NCBI GenBank assembly: GCA_032622095.1 | Contig: CP136064.1 | Coordinates: 279,641,614-279,705,613, forward strand | Direction: 5' to 3' | Length of the DNA stretch: 64,000 nucleotides | Origin: Siphonodentalium dalli | Taxonomy: Eukaryota > Mollusca > Scaphopoda > Gadilida > Siphonodentaliidae | Shown here: one piece after another, positions 1 to 11,800 of the stretch | How the letters are laid out: each line of letters starts with the position of its first letter | Position numbering within the stretch: the first letter of the stretch is position 1 | Position numbers and translations under genes: made by a program | The notes under the pieces: model-generated | Seen by the model: only the letters and a program-made list of their open reading frames with translations | The model's database searches: none | What the model was told of the DNA's origin: nothing

Positions 1-52
1 GACCTCATTCTGCAAATGACAGGCTATTTCAAGGCTTGTCTGCAATAAATTA
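1..52. mobile_element. Family E element, right end, cut by window edge
   Basis: The start GACCTCATTCTGCAAATGACA and TTTCAAGGCTTG match the right end of the complete family E copies at 2.4 and 8.2 kb. Confidence 0.7.
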
Positions 53-371
53 TTGTAATATAATGTCAAACCTATCAAATCCTAACAACTAACACTTTGA
101 CATAAATACAAGCTCATTTTCCTTCGCCTCAAAGACAGCTGCCATCTTTTATTGATTAAAAAAAGAAACGTCATGATGCATGGCATATAAGGCAAGTGTT
201 ATGCTTTATGTTGCGTGGAAAATAGAATCTTTCCATTGTGTGCGTTAACGGATACAATGTTACGGATGCAAAGCAGCCCTCTCAATGCCTTGGTGTTATT
301 GTCTGTAAACCAATTTCAATGCAATGCACGAAACATACTCATGTGAACACTACTTTACAGGCACTTCCCCA

Positions 372-588
372 TACAGTGATGCCCTAAGTAATCGACTCTT
401 TAACTACAGCAGAATTATGGGTAACTTTTCAGGATTTAGTCGGAAATATGGCTTGTTTCCATTCATCGGAAAGCTCTCCCCGAGAGCTTTCCGATGAATG
501 GCAACAAGCCATATTTCCGACTAAATCCTGAAAAGTTACCCATAATTCTGCTGTAGTTAAAGAGTCGATTACTTAGGGCATTACTGTA
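372..588. mobile_element. Family D foldback element (TA / CAGTAATGCCC ends)
   Basis: A near-perfect palindrome of about 215 bp. The arms meet at GAAAGCTCTCCCCGAGAGC and the ends are TA|CAGT(A/G)ATGCCCTAA. TA flanks plus CAGT ends fit a Tc1/mariner-derived MITE (inference from family knowledge). There is no coding capacity. Region 53-371 shows nothing recognisable. Confidence 0.75.
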
Positions 589-859
589 CATATATCACAA
601 TATCAGGTCAAGCCACTCACTCCCTCGGGTTGAGCATTTATGAAAATGGAGAAAATATATAAACTATTTGCCATCATAGTTCCATGACATCATAGTTTGA
701 TGACATCATAATTCCATGGCATCATGGTCATAACAATAAATATAGAGGTTTTACAATCATATTTAAAAAAACAACAACAATCATAGAAGACAAAATCCAG
801 GTAAGATATTTTTTTTGACTAGAGAGTTATTTTGAAAGATTGCTATTGCTTAATATAAA

Positions 860-1420
860 CGCTATATTCACAACCGACCACCCTTCTCAAGCTTCATGCT
901 ACCATACAATCCTATAAAACGCTATATTCACACCACCACCTACTCCTTGCTACCATACACTCCTATAAAACACTATATTCACTCCACCTACTCCATGCTA
1001 CCATACTACCCTATAAAAGGCTATATTCACACAACCTACTCTATCAAACCTTACTTGCTCCATGCTACCATACAATCCTATAAAACGCTATATTCACACC
1101 ACCTACTCTATCAAACCTTACTTGCTCCAAGCTACAGTAATGCCCTAATTAATCGACTCCTTAACCACAGCAGAATTATGGTTACCCATAATTCTGCTGT
1201 GGTTAAGGAGTCAATTAATTAGGGCATTACTGTACCATACTATCCTATAAAAGGCTAAATTCACACTTCCTACTCTTCCAAACCTTACTAGCTCCATGCT
1301 ACCATACAATCCTATAACAGGCTAAATTCACAACAGACCACTCTTTCAAACCTAACACACAGTCCTATACACTAACTTCACAAACCTTACCAGCTCCACG
1401 CTAACACTCAGTCCTATATA
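860..1420 (+). repeat. Degenerate tandem repeat, about 40-65 bp unit
   Basis: Units built on CCTATAAAACGCTATATTCAC and CTACCATACAAT recur about ten times. A short family D copy is inserted in them. The 108-residue frame here only reads the repeat. Confidence 0.8.
1133..1234. mobile_element. Family D element, internally deleted (102 bp)
   Basis: TA|CAGTAATGCCC ends are intact, but the inner arms including the GGCTTGTTGCCATTC segment are missing, leaving a minimal hairpin. Confidence 0.75.
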
Positions 1421-1623
1421 CATTAAATAATGCACTCAACACCACACTCTCTCCTCGAAAAACTTTTAAATTGAGATTTTCAAATGCAGCAAATAACATT
1501 GGAAGGGAGAGGTGAACACAACGTATTAAAAGTGGAAGTGAGCAGAAACTGAGAGGAAGTGAGCATGATTATTAAACTGACAGGACAACAGTGAATCACT
1601 GGAGACATTTAGATTCAAAACTT

Positions 1624-2051
1624 TTAACTCTTTCAGTGCCAGGGGCCGATCTGATCGGCCCTAATTTACGGTCTGTAAAATCGGCCCTAAAAAAAAAAAT
1701 TTGTTTGGGTATGCTTAAGCATGCTATAGCGAATTTAAAAACAAACTGGATAAAACCTTAGGGGCATGTTATAACTCAAAACTATCACCAAGTATTCATA
1801 GTAATAATTTTGATGCCCATGAAAAACGTAAGATTCCCTGGCACTAAACCTACAAAATAAGTCTGTTAAAGTATATAAGAAAAAATTATTAAAATTGTAA
1901 AAAATAATAACAAATGATGAAAAATTGTCAGGCCAATGCATTCTCTTATATATGCGAGGCGACCTATGGTCGACTCACATATATAAGAGAATGCATTGGC
2001 ACAGGGTATATGGGTTGATACAAAAATCTGACCTGGCACTGAAAAGGTTAA
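1624..2051. mobile_element. Family B TTAA element, full copy
   Basis: TTAACTCTTTCAGTGCCAGG at the left and CTGGCACTGAAAAGGTTAA at the right form terminal inverted repeats on TTAA. Inside are GGCCGATCTGATCGGCC and the inner hairpin with TCTCTTATATATGCGAG arms near 1938-2000. Frames read across it are not genes. Confidence 0.75.
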
Positions 2052-2310
2052 AGGGGTACTGTACACTAAAACTGGCCATTTATGGCACCATCTCATTTTC
2101 TACTCAACAGAATATATGCAACAAATGAATGAATTTGAGCCATGTATTAGTGCAAAATACAAACTTGTTTGCTCTATGAACGATGCAAACATCATGGTAA
2201 ATATAATGAAAATAGTTTATGACTCATATAAACTCATTATCCTGCCTCAGGCACAGAGTTATAGTCTCTCGATGCTTGAAGGTCCAACTCAGAAGTTTTC
2301 AATCTAAACA
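2048..2310. mobile_element. Family F TTAA element, left part
   Basis: TTAA|AGGGGTACTGTACAC begins on the same TTAA that ends the family B copy. It then follows the 21.5-kb family F copy (AGAATATATGCAACAAATGA, GTGCAAAATACA) and fades near 2,300. Confidence 0.6.
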
Positions 2311-2403
2311 TAACCATTTATTCGCAACAAATTACAAATATTTGCTAAAAATTTAACAGAACCATCGGAACATAACTAAAACAACAACTAACAATAAACA
2401 TTT

Positions 2404-2790
2404 GCAGAATGAGGTCCCCAGAGGGTGAATTTAGTGACGCTATCCCGCACGACTGGCTAGCATCACTAAATTCACCATCTGGGAACCTCATTCTGCTAAG
2501 GCCTCAACTTCTATGGGAGACCTAGGATCAGATTGAAGTTCCCCAGTTGAAGTTGGTGATGTTCACCCATTAGTCACATCAATTAAGCATTTTATCTTCT
2601 ACAAATTAGGGGATATAGAAACTGAACAGAAGGGAAAATGTAACTAAAACAATGTTAATTTGTGACTATAAATGTTCCAAGAAGAAGAGGCCTAAGCAGA
2701 ATGAGGTCCCCAAAGGTGAATTTGATGATGCTGGCCCACTGTGGACCTCATTCTACAAATGTCAGACAGACTATGTTAAGGCTTAACAAT
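2404..2790. mobile_element. Family E double-hairpin element, full copy
   Basis: Two palindromes built on GCAGAATGAGGTCCCCAGAG and its complement face each other around a unique middle (CACCCATTAGTCACATC). The second palindrome is shortened. It is non-coding. Confidence 0.7.
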
Positions 2791-2854
2791 AAGTATCACA
2801 ATAGAATCTAATATAGTGTATCTATCTGATCAGTATATTAGATTTAAGAAGATA

Positions 2855-3514
2855 ATATTAGGGAATATAATCATAGGCTCAAAGTTTACAAAGAGCAGCA
2901 ACTCTATTTTTCAGAGTTTTCCAATAAACCGCTGTGAATTGCAATATGTGAGCATCAAACACTTACTTACAAAATATGGAGTTGTCACCCTTGGTATACT
3001 TATGAGGATGTGGGATAACATTTTATAGCTGACATTTGTGAATGTTTCAGATCATAATAATGATAGTAGCTCTGATTGCAATCTAACAAGGAAATTGACA
3101 ATGACACTCTATCCACAGTTTTTGACCATCGCTGACTTTATGAACGTACAAAACAAATCGTCGGTGTGCACAAAACTTTTTATTATTAGGGAATATAATC
3201 ATAGGCTCAAAGTTTACAAAGAGCAGCAACTCTATTTTTCAGAGTTTTCCAATAAACCGCTGTGAATTGCAATATGTGAGCATCAAACACTTACTTACAA
3301 AATATGGAGTTGTCACCCTTGGTATACTTATGAGGATGTGGGATAACATTTTATAGCTGACATTTGTGAATGTTTCAGATCATAATAATGATAGTAGCTC
3401 TGATTGCAATCTAACAAGTAAATTGACAATGACACTCTATCCACAGTTTTTGACCATCGCTGACTTTATGAACGTACAAAACAAATCGTCGGTGTGCACA
3501 AAACTTTTTATTAT
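2855..3514 (+). repeat. Recent 328-bp tandem duplication
   Basis: The segment beginning TTAGGGAATATAATCATAGG at 2,858 repeats at 3,186 with period 328 and nearly no differences (AACAAGGAAATT versus AACAAGTAAATT). Frames inside it are not recognisable proteins. Confidence 0.9.
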
Positions 3515-4739
3515 GCTTTTGGAATCTACGGGTTCGATTACATAATTATGTTCCTGAGATAACTTGTCAATATTTCAGGCTTTTTTTCGATGTTTTCAGG
3601 GAAATTAGTGTTCAAAATGTTGTACCTGGGTTCCCTGCGAAAAATATTTGTTAATTCTGAAACGTCGTATATTTTATTTTAGAAACCATTCCTGATAGGA
3701 TAATTGTGATTGGATTGTTTGAAGATGAATGACCTGAGGGCGTATCATCCTTATCCAGAGTCTAATGAAGACGCGGCAATCATCAAAATAAAAATGCTGT
3801 ATAGACACGAGATTTCTATTTTTTACTTCTAAAAGTGTCGTATGACACCATAAAATCATGTTTTCTCATCAACTAGAAGATAATTGAATATGAAAGTGTA
3901 TCTATTATAACAACTTTGATATAATGTGTTATTGTGAAAAGTTATTGGCAGATTTCTAGTTCCAGAGATAAATAGTTTTTTTTATGTCTCCCGAACTATT
4001 TGATTTTGCTGAGGTACAACCTTTTAGAAGCCCACATATGTATTACATATCTAGAAGCTCATATGTGGACAATAGTTGACTCTAGATGTTAAAGACGTTA
4101 CCAAAAGTGAATCGGGTTAGCTTGAAAATCCAAAGTAAGGAATCCAGACATTTTATGTTACAACTTTGACGAAAGCCGGTGCGATTGCCTTCTGGTAAAG
4201 TCTTTTAACAGTTTTATAGTCAACTATTTTCTGCATATGAGCACTCTAGATATGTTATACATTTGTTCTGTATGTTGATAAAGTCTGCAATAGCCAAACG
4301 CTGCAGACAGAGTGACTTTGTTGACTTTCACTATACAAGACATCCCTAATTCACATGAACATTATATTTTCAATTATATTATAACAAGGATATGTTTAAC
4401 AAGAGCAATGAGTGCATTTCTTTGAAAATTAGCAAAACTCATGAATTGTAATAATTATTAAAAATGATATTAATGTTTTAATGTCGGTTGTTACCCTAAC
4501 CATTATCTTAAAATGGAACATTTTACAATATATGGCACACATATAATATTAACAACAAAAAATATTTCATGAAAGAATTCCAACAATGCAATAATTTATG
4601 GATGAATGTTTAACATGATGACTAAGGGAGAAAGCTTTTTCAAAGCCAATTTCATTGCAGTAATATTTCAAACTCATAGAACCTAAAGTAATATTACAAA
4701 CTCATAGAACCAAACATTTTGTGAAATCAAGTCCAATTA
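3515..4739. other. Gene flank, no recognised feature
   Basis: AT-rich sequence with short frames only. No motif, RNA or repeat family was recognised. Confidence 0.6.
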
Positions 4740-4996
4740 TTAACTCTTCCATGACTCCAGATTCTTGAAATTTTACGAAAACGCTGTCCCAATGCATTCT
4801 CTTATATATGCGAGTAGAGAGACTCACATATATAAGAGAATACATTGACCTAACAATATTTACATTGATCTTGTAAGCCAGTGCAATCTCTTATATATGC
4901 GAGGCTCCCTATGGGAGACTGACATATATAAGAGAATGCACTGGCACAGGGTCTTTAATGCTGCACAAATACAGCTCCAGTCATGAAAGGGGTTAA
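4740..4996. mobile_element. Family C TTAA element
   Basis: TTAACTCTTCCATGACTCC at the left and CAGTCATGAAAGGGGTTAA at the right. Two hairpins with ATATATGCGAG arms (about 4,792-4,850 and 4,877-4,940) flank a TTTACATTGATCTTG core. Non-coding. Confidence 0.75.
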
Positions 4997-6195
4997 TAGA
5001 GTTCACCAAATAAATGTAATACAGTGAAATAATTTAAAGGCTCTCTATTTATCAATGAGCAATTACTTTGGCTTTGAAAAAGAAAATTTCAATATTGTTG
5101 ATTTGAATGACTACAAATAGCTGCACAATGATACAGAATCACAGTATACAATGTCAGATTAATGGAATAATAGAGAGAAATTATGAAAAACATGACAATC
5201 ATTCAAATGTTTTTACTCAGAATATAGAAACTGATGGCTATTGAACAGGTTCCAGTATAAAACATTAGAAGCACATGTGAGGAATTATTACTACACAAAT
5301 TTGACTGGATAATTATCATAAGGAAGCTAGACAGAATGAAGCTCTGTAATTGATACAAAATAATACATTTTCAGAACAGTGAAAGGTGCAGCAATTATAT
5401 ATATGATTTTTTGTTCATGTGAACTTTTTAAGGGAAAAAAAACAGGATACAAGTTTTTTAACGAAAAAAATATATGATATTTTCATATATATCCTGGTGA
5501 GAAATAGTTACATAAACATGGCTGAGTGAAAATGATTTCAGTCACAATGAATCGAGATTCCTAAAAACCAATGTCCATCTAGGAAAAGATATCCCAATTT
5601 TGTTTCAGCAAACTCATAACAAGGTCCCATATAGAGAATATTATTGGTTAGCGGCAACATAGACATCAGAAATCAACATGATATAATCACCCGCGTTAAA
5701 ATGATTCCCAATCGTCAGTAATAGATTTTCCAATTAAACAATTGTATAGATGTCTAGCAAAGTTGATCTTTTGATAAACAATTCTATTTGGTTAGCAACC
5801 CAGAATGACTGTACACTGAATATTGTACTCATTTTGACCCATCCCCGTAATTCAAACTAATAGTCAGGTCGATAAAAGGTTTGACCTAGAAAAAATTTGG
5901 ACAAAATTCCATTATGAAGAGGAATATATCCTTTATTTATAACACTACATGCAAGTTTCCTAGTGGAATCTGGACAATGAATGTATACTTTGACTTGATA
6001 CTCGGTGCAATCCTCGGCATTGTCCACTGGTTGCAATTTCAAAAGCATACACTGTATTTGTCACAACAACAGTAATCAATTGGTAATGAAATTTATCACT
6101 CATTGTAATTTTTTCCCAGATTGATTTGAGTGTTATAAATATGTTATAAGCATGGCGTCCATTTTATAAGCGAAATAAACACCTCCATCTTATCC
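4997..6195. other. Gene flank, no recognised feature
   Basis: No supported coding, RNA or repeat feature was seen. The short frame around 5,857-6,048 has no recognisable motif. Confidence 0.55.
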
Positions 6196-6315
6196 AGAAT
6201 GAGGTTTCCAGAAGGTAAATTTGGTGATGCTAGCCCGCTGTGTGGGATAGCATCACTAAATGTACACTCTGGGGACCTCATTCTGCAAATGGCAGACTCA
6301 CAATATTCAGGCTTG
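6196..6315. mobile_element. Family E solo hairpin
   Basis: Only one palindrome (CAGAATGAGGTTTCCAGAAG to CACTCTGGGGACCTCATTCTG) remains, with the outer AAATGGCAGACTCACAATATT end. Confidence 0.65.
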
Positions 6316-7003
6316 GTTAGGAAATGGACACAATATCATAAATGTACATTCTTGAATCAAAATATAGGTAGATTTTTTCGCAATACCAACAATAGTGCTG
6401 CAGAATGGTAACCACGATTAAAAGAGACTGAGTGATACAATGAAGATGATGAGACGATATAATAAGTGATTAACATGCACTTGCATAAGTAATTAAGAAA
6501 GTTAGGAAAGTTTGTTCAATCATTGTTCACATTAATATCACACCAGAACCAAGGTTATGCACCCAAGCATGAAAATAATTTTCTTTGGTAAGTGTATGGC
6601 TAAACTTCACCAAAATTAATTCCAGTCTGCATTATTCAAGTGCAATATAAAATAAGTCTGACGTGGAAATATGATTAATGAAATTTTGTTTACACAAGAG
6701 GCTTTGATTTGTAGTGAAACAGTGACAAAAAATTGCCGTAACAAATGTTCAAATGGTGGCAATTTGTGGTCCATACTGTTGAAGAGTATATGCTTTATCC
6801 AACTTTTATCCATAAAAGAGTTGAATATAAAACTTAAAATAAAGCGAGTCAAACAGCACAACAAAATAAGTTGGTAAAAATTCAATAATTTAGGTTTATA
6901 TTCAACAGCTATTTCACCACATTTTATTGACAAAACATTTGAAAACAGCTGCCGTCACTGCTCAATCAAAAAGAGCCACAGAGGGTAGAAATAACCCTGG
7001 TTA

Positions 7004-7491
7004 AGTGGTCCTGCTAATTTGATATGATGCTGGTGGGTGCTGCTGAATTGCTATGTGGCTGGTAGGGCAAAGCGATGCTGTTAAAAAACAGCACAGTTAT
7101 TTTTTTTAATTTGTCATTAATGCGGTGTTTGGATAATCTGAGCGTTTTGAGCGAAGTCCAGTGTTAAAGACATTCGAGAACATATATATATTTTTTATAA
7201 TTTTAATAATGACGATGCTGGTGTTTTAAAAATGAAAGGAATAGCCATCTTGGTTTGTTGCTAGTTTGCAACAACCAACATTGCCAATATTAAAATATTT
7301 CATAATATACATGTATTTGAATCATTTATACACATAATGGCTTTTCCTCGATTTTGTTCAGATCATACAAACAATACGAAAATGACAACTATGATGGTAC
7401 TTTTTTTAACAGCATCACTTTGCTCTACCAGCATCATATAGCAATCCACAGGACTTGCCAGAATCATAGCAAATTAGCAGGACCACTAAAA
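7004..7491. mobile_element. Foldback element with about 90-bp inverted arms
   Basis: The left arm (AGTGGTCCTGCTAATTTG ... GCTGTTAAAAAA) is matched in inverse by the right arm (TTTTTTAACAGCATC ... AATTAGCAGGACCACT) with small mismatches. The inner 250 bp is AT-rich. No target duplication was fixed and the class is unknown. Confidence 0.65.
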
Positions 7492-7769
7492 TAGGGTGTG
7501 TTAGCACTAACAAATGACGAGACGTCCAAATCATAAAACGAGACAGGAGTTCCTGTGTTGATCGAAGTGCGACATGTATATCTTACGTATATAATGTTTA
7601 CATATGCAACATGAAACTGCACCAATATCAGCAATCTTCACTTCTGGAGAAAATATTTATACGATCCTTTCTTATCAAAATTTATAGGAAAATGAGAAAT
7701 ATCTCCTCCATTTACATTATACTTTGGACTGTCCATGAGACCGTGATTTTAGCTCATTATCAATCCTTG

Positions 7770-8122
7770 AAATAGTGTCTGACAGTTGCATCACTATATT
7801 CACCCTCTGGGGACCTTATTCTGCTTAGGTCTCATTTTCAGGGAAGTATCTATAGTCTCAAATTAACATTGTTTTTGGTTACTTTTTCATTCTGTTTAGT
7901 TTCTATATCCCCTAATTTGTAGAAGATAAAAAGAATAATCGAGATGACTAATGTGTGAACATCACCAACTTCAATCTGATCCTAGCTTGAGTCCTAAGCA
8001 GAATGGGGTCCCTGGAGGGTGAAATTGGTGATGCTAGCCCATCATGCGGAATAGTCACTAAATTCACCCTCTGTGGACCTCATTCTGCAAATAACAGACA
8101 CTCTATTTCAAGGCTTGCTTAC
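7770..8122. mobile_element. Family E element
   Basis: A half hairpin at the left (CACCCTCTGGGGACC), the shared middle, and a full right hairpin at about 8,000-8,087 ending CAGACACTCTATTTCAAGGC. Confidence 0.65.
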
Positions 8123-8204
8123 TAATGGCGAGAATTCTATTTTGAAATTAACGACATGTTTTTCACCAGACGTGAAGGTTGAGTATATCTTTAATGTCTC
8201 AATA

Positions 8205-8593
8205 TTATCAAGCTTGAAATAGTGGGTCTCTCATTTGCAGAATGAGGTCCACAGAGGGTGTATTTAGTGACACTATCCCGCAGTGTGGGCTAGCATCACC
8301 AAATTCACCCTCTGAGAACCTCATTCTGCTTAGGCCTCAACTGCTATGGGAGACTTCGGATCAGATTGAAGTTGGTGATGTTCACCCATTAGGTACCTCG
8401 ATTATGCATTTTATCTTCTGCAAATTAACTGAATATAAGGGAAATGTCAACTAAAAACAATGTTAATTTGAGACTATAGATACTTCTCAGAAGATGAGGC
8501 CTAAGTGGAATGAGGTCCCCAGAGGGTGAATTTTGTGATGCTAGCCAGCTGTGTGGGGACCACATTCTGCAAATGAGACACTATTTCAAGGCT
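8205..8593. mobile_element. Family E element, full copy
   Basis: Both outer ends (CTTGAAATAGTGGGTCTC and GACACTATTTCAAGGCTTG) and both hairpins are present. It lies 200 bp beyond the ULK stop codon in transcription and may fall in the 3' UTR. Confidence 0.7.
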
Positions 8594-8793
8594 TGATTAT
8601 TTTGGTAAGATATATTGCACCACATTCTAGAATATTCTTAGGTTTAAAACTCTAAGACGATGACTCAGCATGGAATCTCCCGAGCCATTGCTGGTTCATA
8701 CATATCACGCACCATGTCTTCCCACCACATATAACGGCTGGCACCATCTGGCACCACATTTTACATCTTCCCATCACATAACTTGGTTTATCA

Positions 8794-8849
8794 TCAGCTG
8801 AACACGATAGACTGTAGATTTGATAGTCGCCTCTCAACTGATTCTTTAT
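8794..8849 (-). CDS. ULK1/2: ULK1/2 exon x: C-terminus and stop
   Basis: The 56-nt coding part encodes [18 protein letters not shown] then TGA at 8794-8796, matching human CKLCIERRLSALLTGICA. Acceptor CTTGCAG. The 3' UTR runs to lower coordinates; no convincing polyadenylation signal was fixed. Confidence 0.92.
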
Positions 8850-11800
8850 CTGCAAGTTAAGAGAATGTGTATTAGAATGAAAGTGATGTGTGGAAATAGA
8901 AGTAAAAATTTAAGACAAGAGGACAGATATAGATTTTACGTCGTTTGATTTATGGAAAGTTACAGAGAAGTTTGTCGGTTCTAATTTGCGTGTAGTCTTC
9001 AGTCATATATGAATTTATTTCTTGGATATGCTTCAGTCATATATGAATTTATTTCTTGGATATGCTTCAGTCATATATGAATTTTATTTCTTGGATGCTT
9101 CAGTCATATATGAATTTATTTCTTGGATATGCATAATTAATTTTAAGTCGATGGTGAAAAAAACATGAAAAATTAAATGTCAACCTTCTTGGCAATTTTA
9201 TCTATACTAATAAAACTAAATTTTGTTTCTTCGTTTGTTTGTCTGCTTATATGCGATCAAACGACTGGACCGTCATAACTAAAAATTTGTATATAGGGTT
9301 AATTTGGCTTGGTAAGCATTATTAGATAGGTCCCGTTTACCTCAGATGTCTTAAATAGACCAGCTGAGATTCCGCACGGAATGTAGTTAACATGTAGAAT
9401 GCTCTTTATTCATACCATATCAGGAATAGATAAATAGTATGTAATTTAGTCTACACACAGACCACACACCATCTCAAATAGCATAAGCGACCAGAAAGCT
9501 CTTTATCCATACATGTACCATATCAGGAATAGATCAACAGTCAATATTTATTCATACAGCAGAAGGGAAGACCACCAATGGGATGTACAGAGAAGTTCTT
9601 TGAAATTGTGTTAACCCTTTACCCAACAGAACGGCCCTGTGCCAATGCATTCTCTTATATATGCGAGTCGACCATAGGTCGCCTCGCATATATAAGAGAA
9701 TGCATTGGCTTAACACATTAAAAATTATAAAATTGTTAAAGAATGTAAGAAAAAATGGTAAAAAGTGTTAATGCATTCTCTTATATATGCGGGCGACCTA
9801 TGGTCGACTCGCATATATAAGAGAATGCATTGGCACAGGGCATAACTATAACCATCACAATGTGGTCAATGAGCCGGTTCCAATGATATCCATATTTGTA
9901 TGGTGTTATTGAGACAGACCCAAGATATTTTAAGCTGTTGAAGCTTTATTTGGCCGGTTTTGGCCGGTTTGTTGGGTAAAGGGTTAATGTAAGTCAAAAC
10001 ACTTTAATTTGTTTCCAATCTTCTTTACCCGAGCAACGCAGGGTGCCCCAGCTAGTTTATTTATAATGTTATTACTTGTATCCGCATGATACATATCTTA
10101 TATTTAGTTTACATACATGAGTTTATTATAAATGTTATTACTTGTATCTGCATGATACATATCTTATATTTAGTTTACATACAGGAGTTTATTATAAATG
10201 TTATTACTTGTATCTGCATGATACATGTCTTATATTTAGTTTACATACAGGAGTTTATTATAAATGTTATTACTTGTATCTGCATGATACATGTCTTATA
10301 TTTAGTTTACATACATGAGTTTATTATAAATGTTATTACTTGTATCTGCATGATACATATCTTATATTTAGTTTACATACAGGAGTTATTATAAATGTTA
10401 TTACTTGTATCTGCATGATACATATCTTATATTTAGTTTACATACATGAGTTTATTATAAATGTTATTACTTGTATCTGCATGATACATATCTTATATTT
10501 AGTTTACATACAGGAGTTTATTATAAATGTTATTACTTGTATCTGCATGATACATGTCTTATATTTAGTTTACATACAGGAGTTTATTATAAATGTTATT
10601 ACTTGTATCTGCATGATACATATCTTATATTTAGTTTATATACAGGAGTTTATATGTTATTACTTGTATCTGCATGATACATATCTTATATTTAGTTTAC
10701 ATACAGGAGTTTATTATAAATGTTATTACTTGTATCTGCATGATACATATCTTATATTTAGTTTACATACATGAGTTTATTATAAATGTTATTACTTGTA
10801 TCTGCATGATACATATCTTATATTTAGTTTACATACATGAGTTTATTATAAATGTTATTACTTGTATCTGCATGATACATATCTTATATTTAGTTTACAT
10901 ACAGGAGTTTATTATAAATGTTATTACTTGTATCTGCATGATACATATCTTATATTTAGTTTACATACAGGAGTTTATTATAAATGTTATTACTTGTATC
11001 TGCATGATACATATCTTATATTTAGTTTACATACAGGAGTTTATTATAAATGTTATTACTTGTATCTGCATGATACATGTCTTATATTTAGTTTACATAC
11101 ATGAGTTTATTATAAATGTTATTACTTGTATCTGCATGATACATATCTTATATTTAGTTTACATACAGGAGTTTATTATAAATGTTATTACTTGTATCTG
11201 CATGATACATGTCTTATATTTAGTTTACATACAGGAGTTTATTATAAATGTTATTACTTGTATCTGCATGATACATGTCTTATATTTAGTTTACATACAG
11301 GAGTTTATTATAAATGTTATTACTTGTATCTGCATGATACATATCTTATATTTAGTTTATATACAGGAGTTTATATGTTATTACTTGTATCTGCATGATA
11401 CATATCTTATATTTAGTTTACATACAGGAGTTTATTATAAATGTTATTACTTGTATCTGCATGATACATATCTTATATTTAGTTTACATACATGAGTTTA
11501 TTATAAATGTTATTACTTGTATCTGCATGATACATGTCTTATATTTAGTTTACATACATGAGTTTATTATAAATGTTATTACTTGTATCTGCATGATACA
11601 TATCTTATATTTAGTTTACATACAGGAGTTTATTATAAATGTTATTACTTGTATCTGCATGATACATATCTTATATTTAGTTTACATACATGAGTTTATT
11701 ATAAATGTTATTACTTGTATCTGCATGATACATATCTTATATTTAGTTTACATACAGGAGTTTATTATAAATGTTATTACTTGTATCTGCATGATACATG

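Noticed and set aside
9643-9710. Hairpins as tRNA or microRNA genes
   Set aside because: No cloverleaf, no A/B boxes, and the stem is a near-perfect long palindrome repeated in transposon copies. Small-RNA data would be needed to revive the idea.
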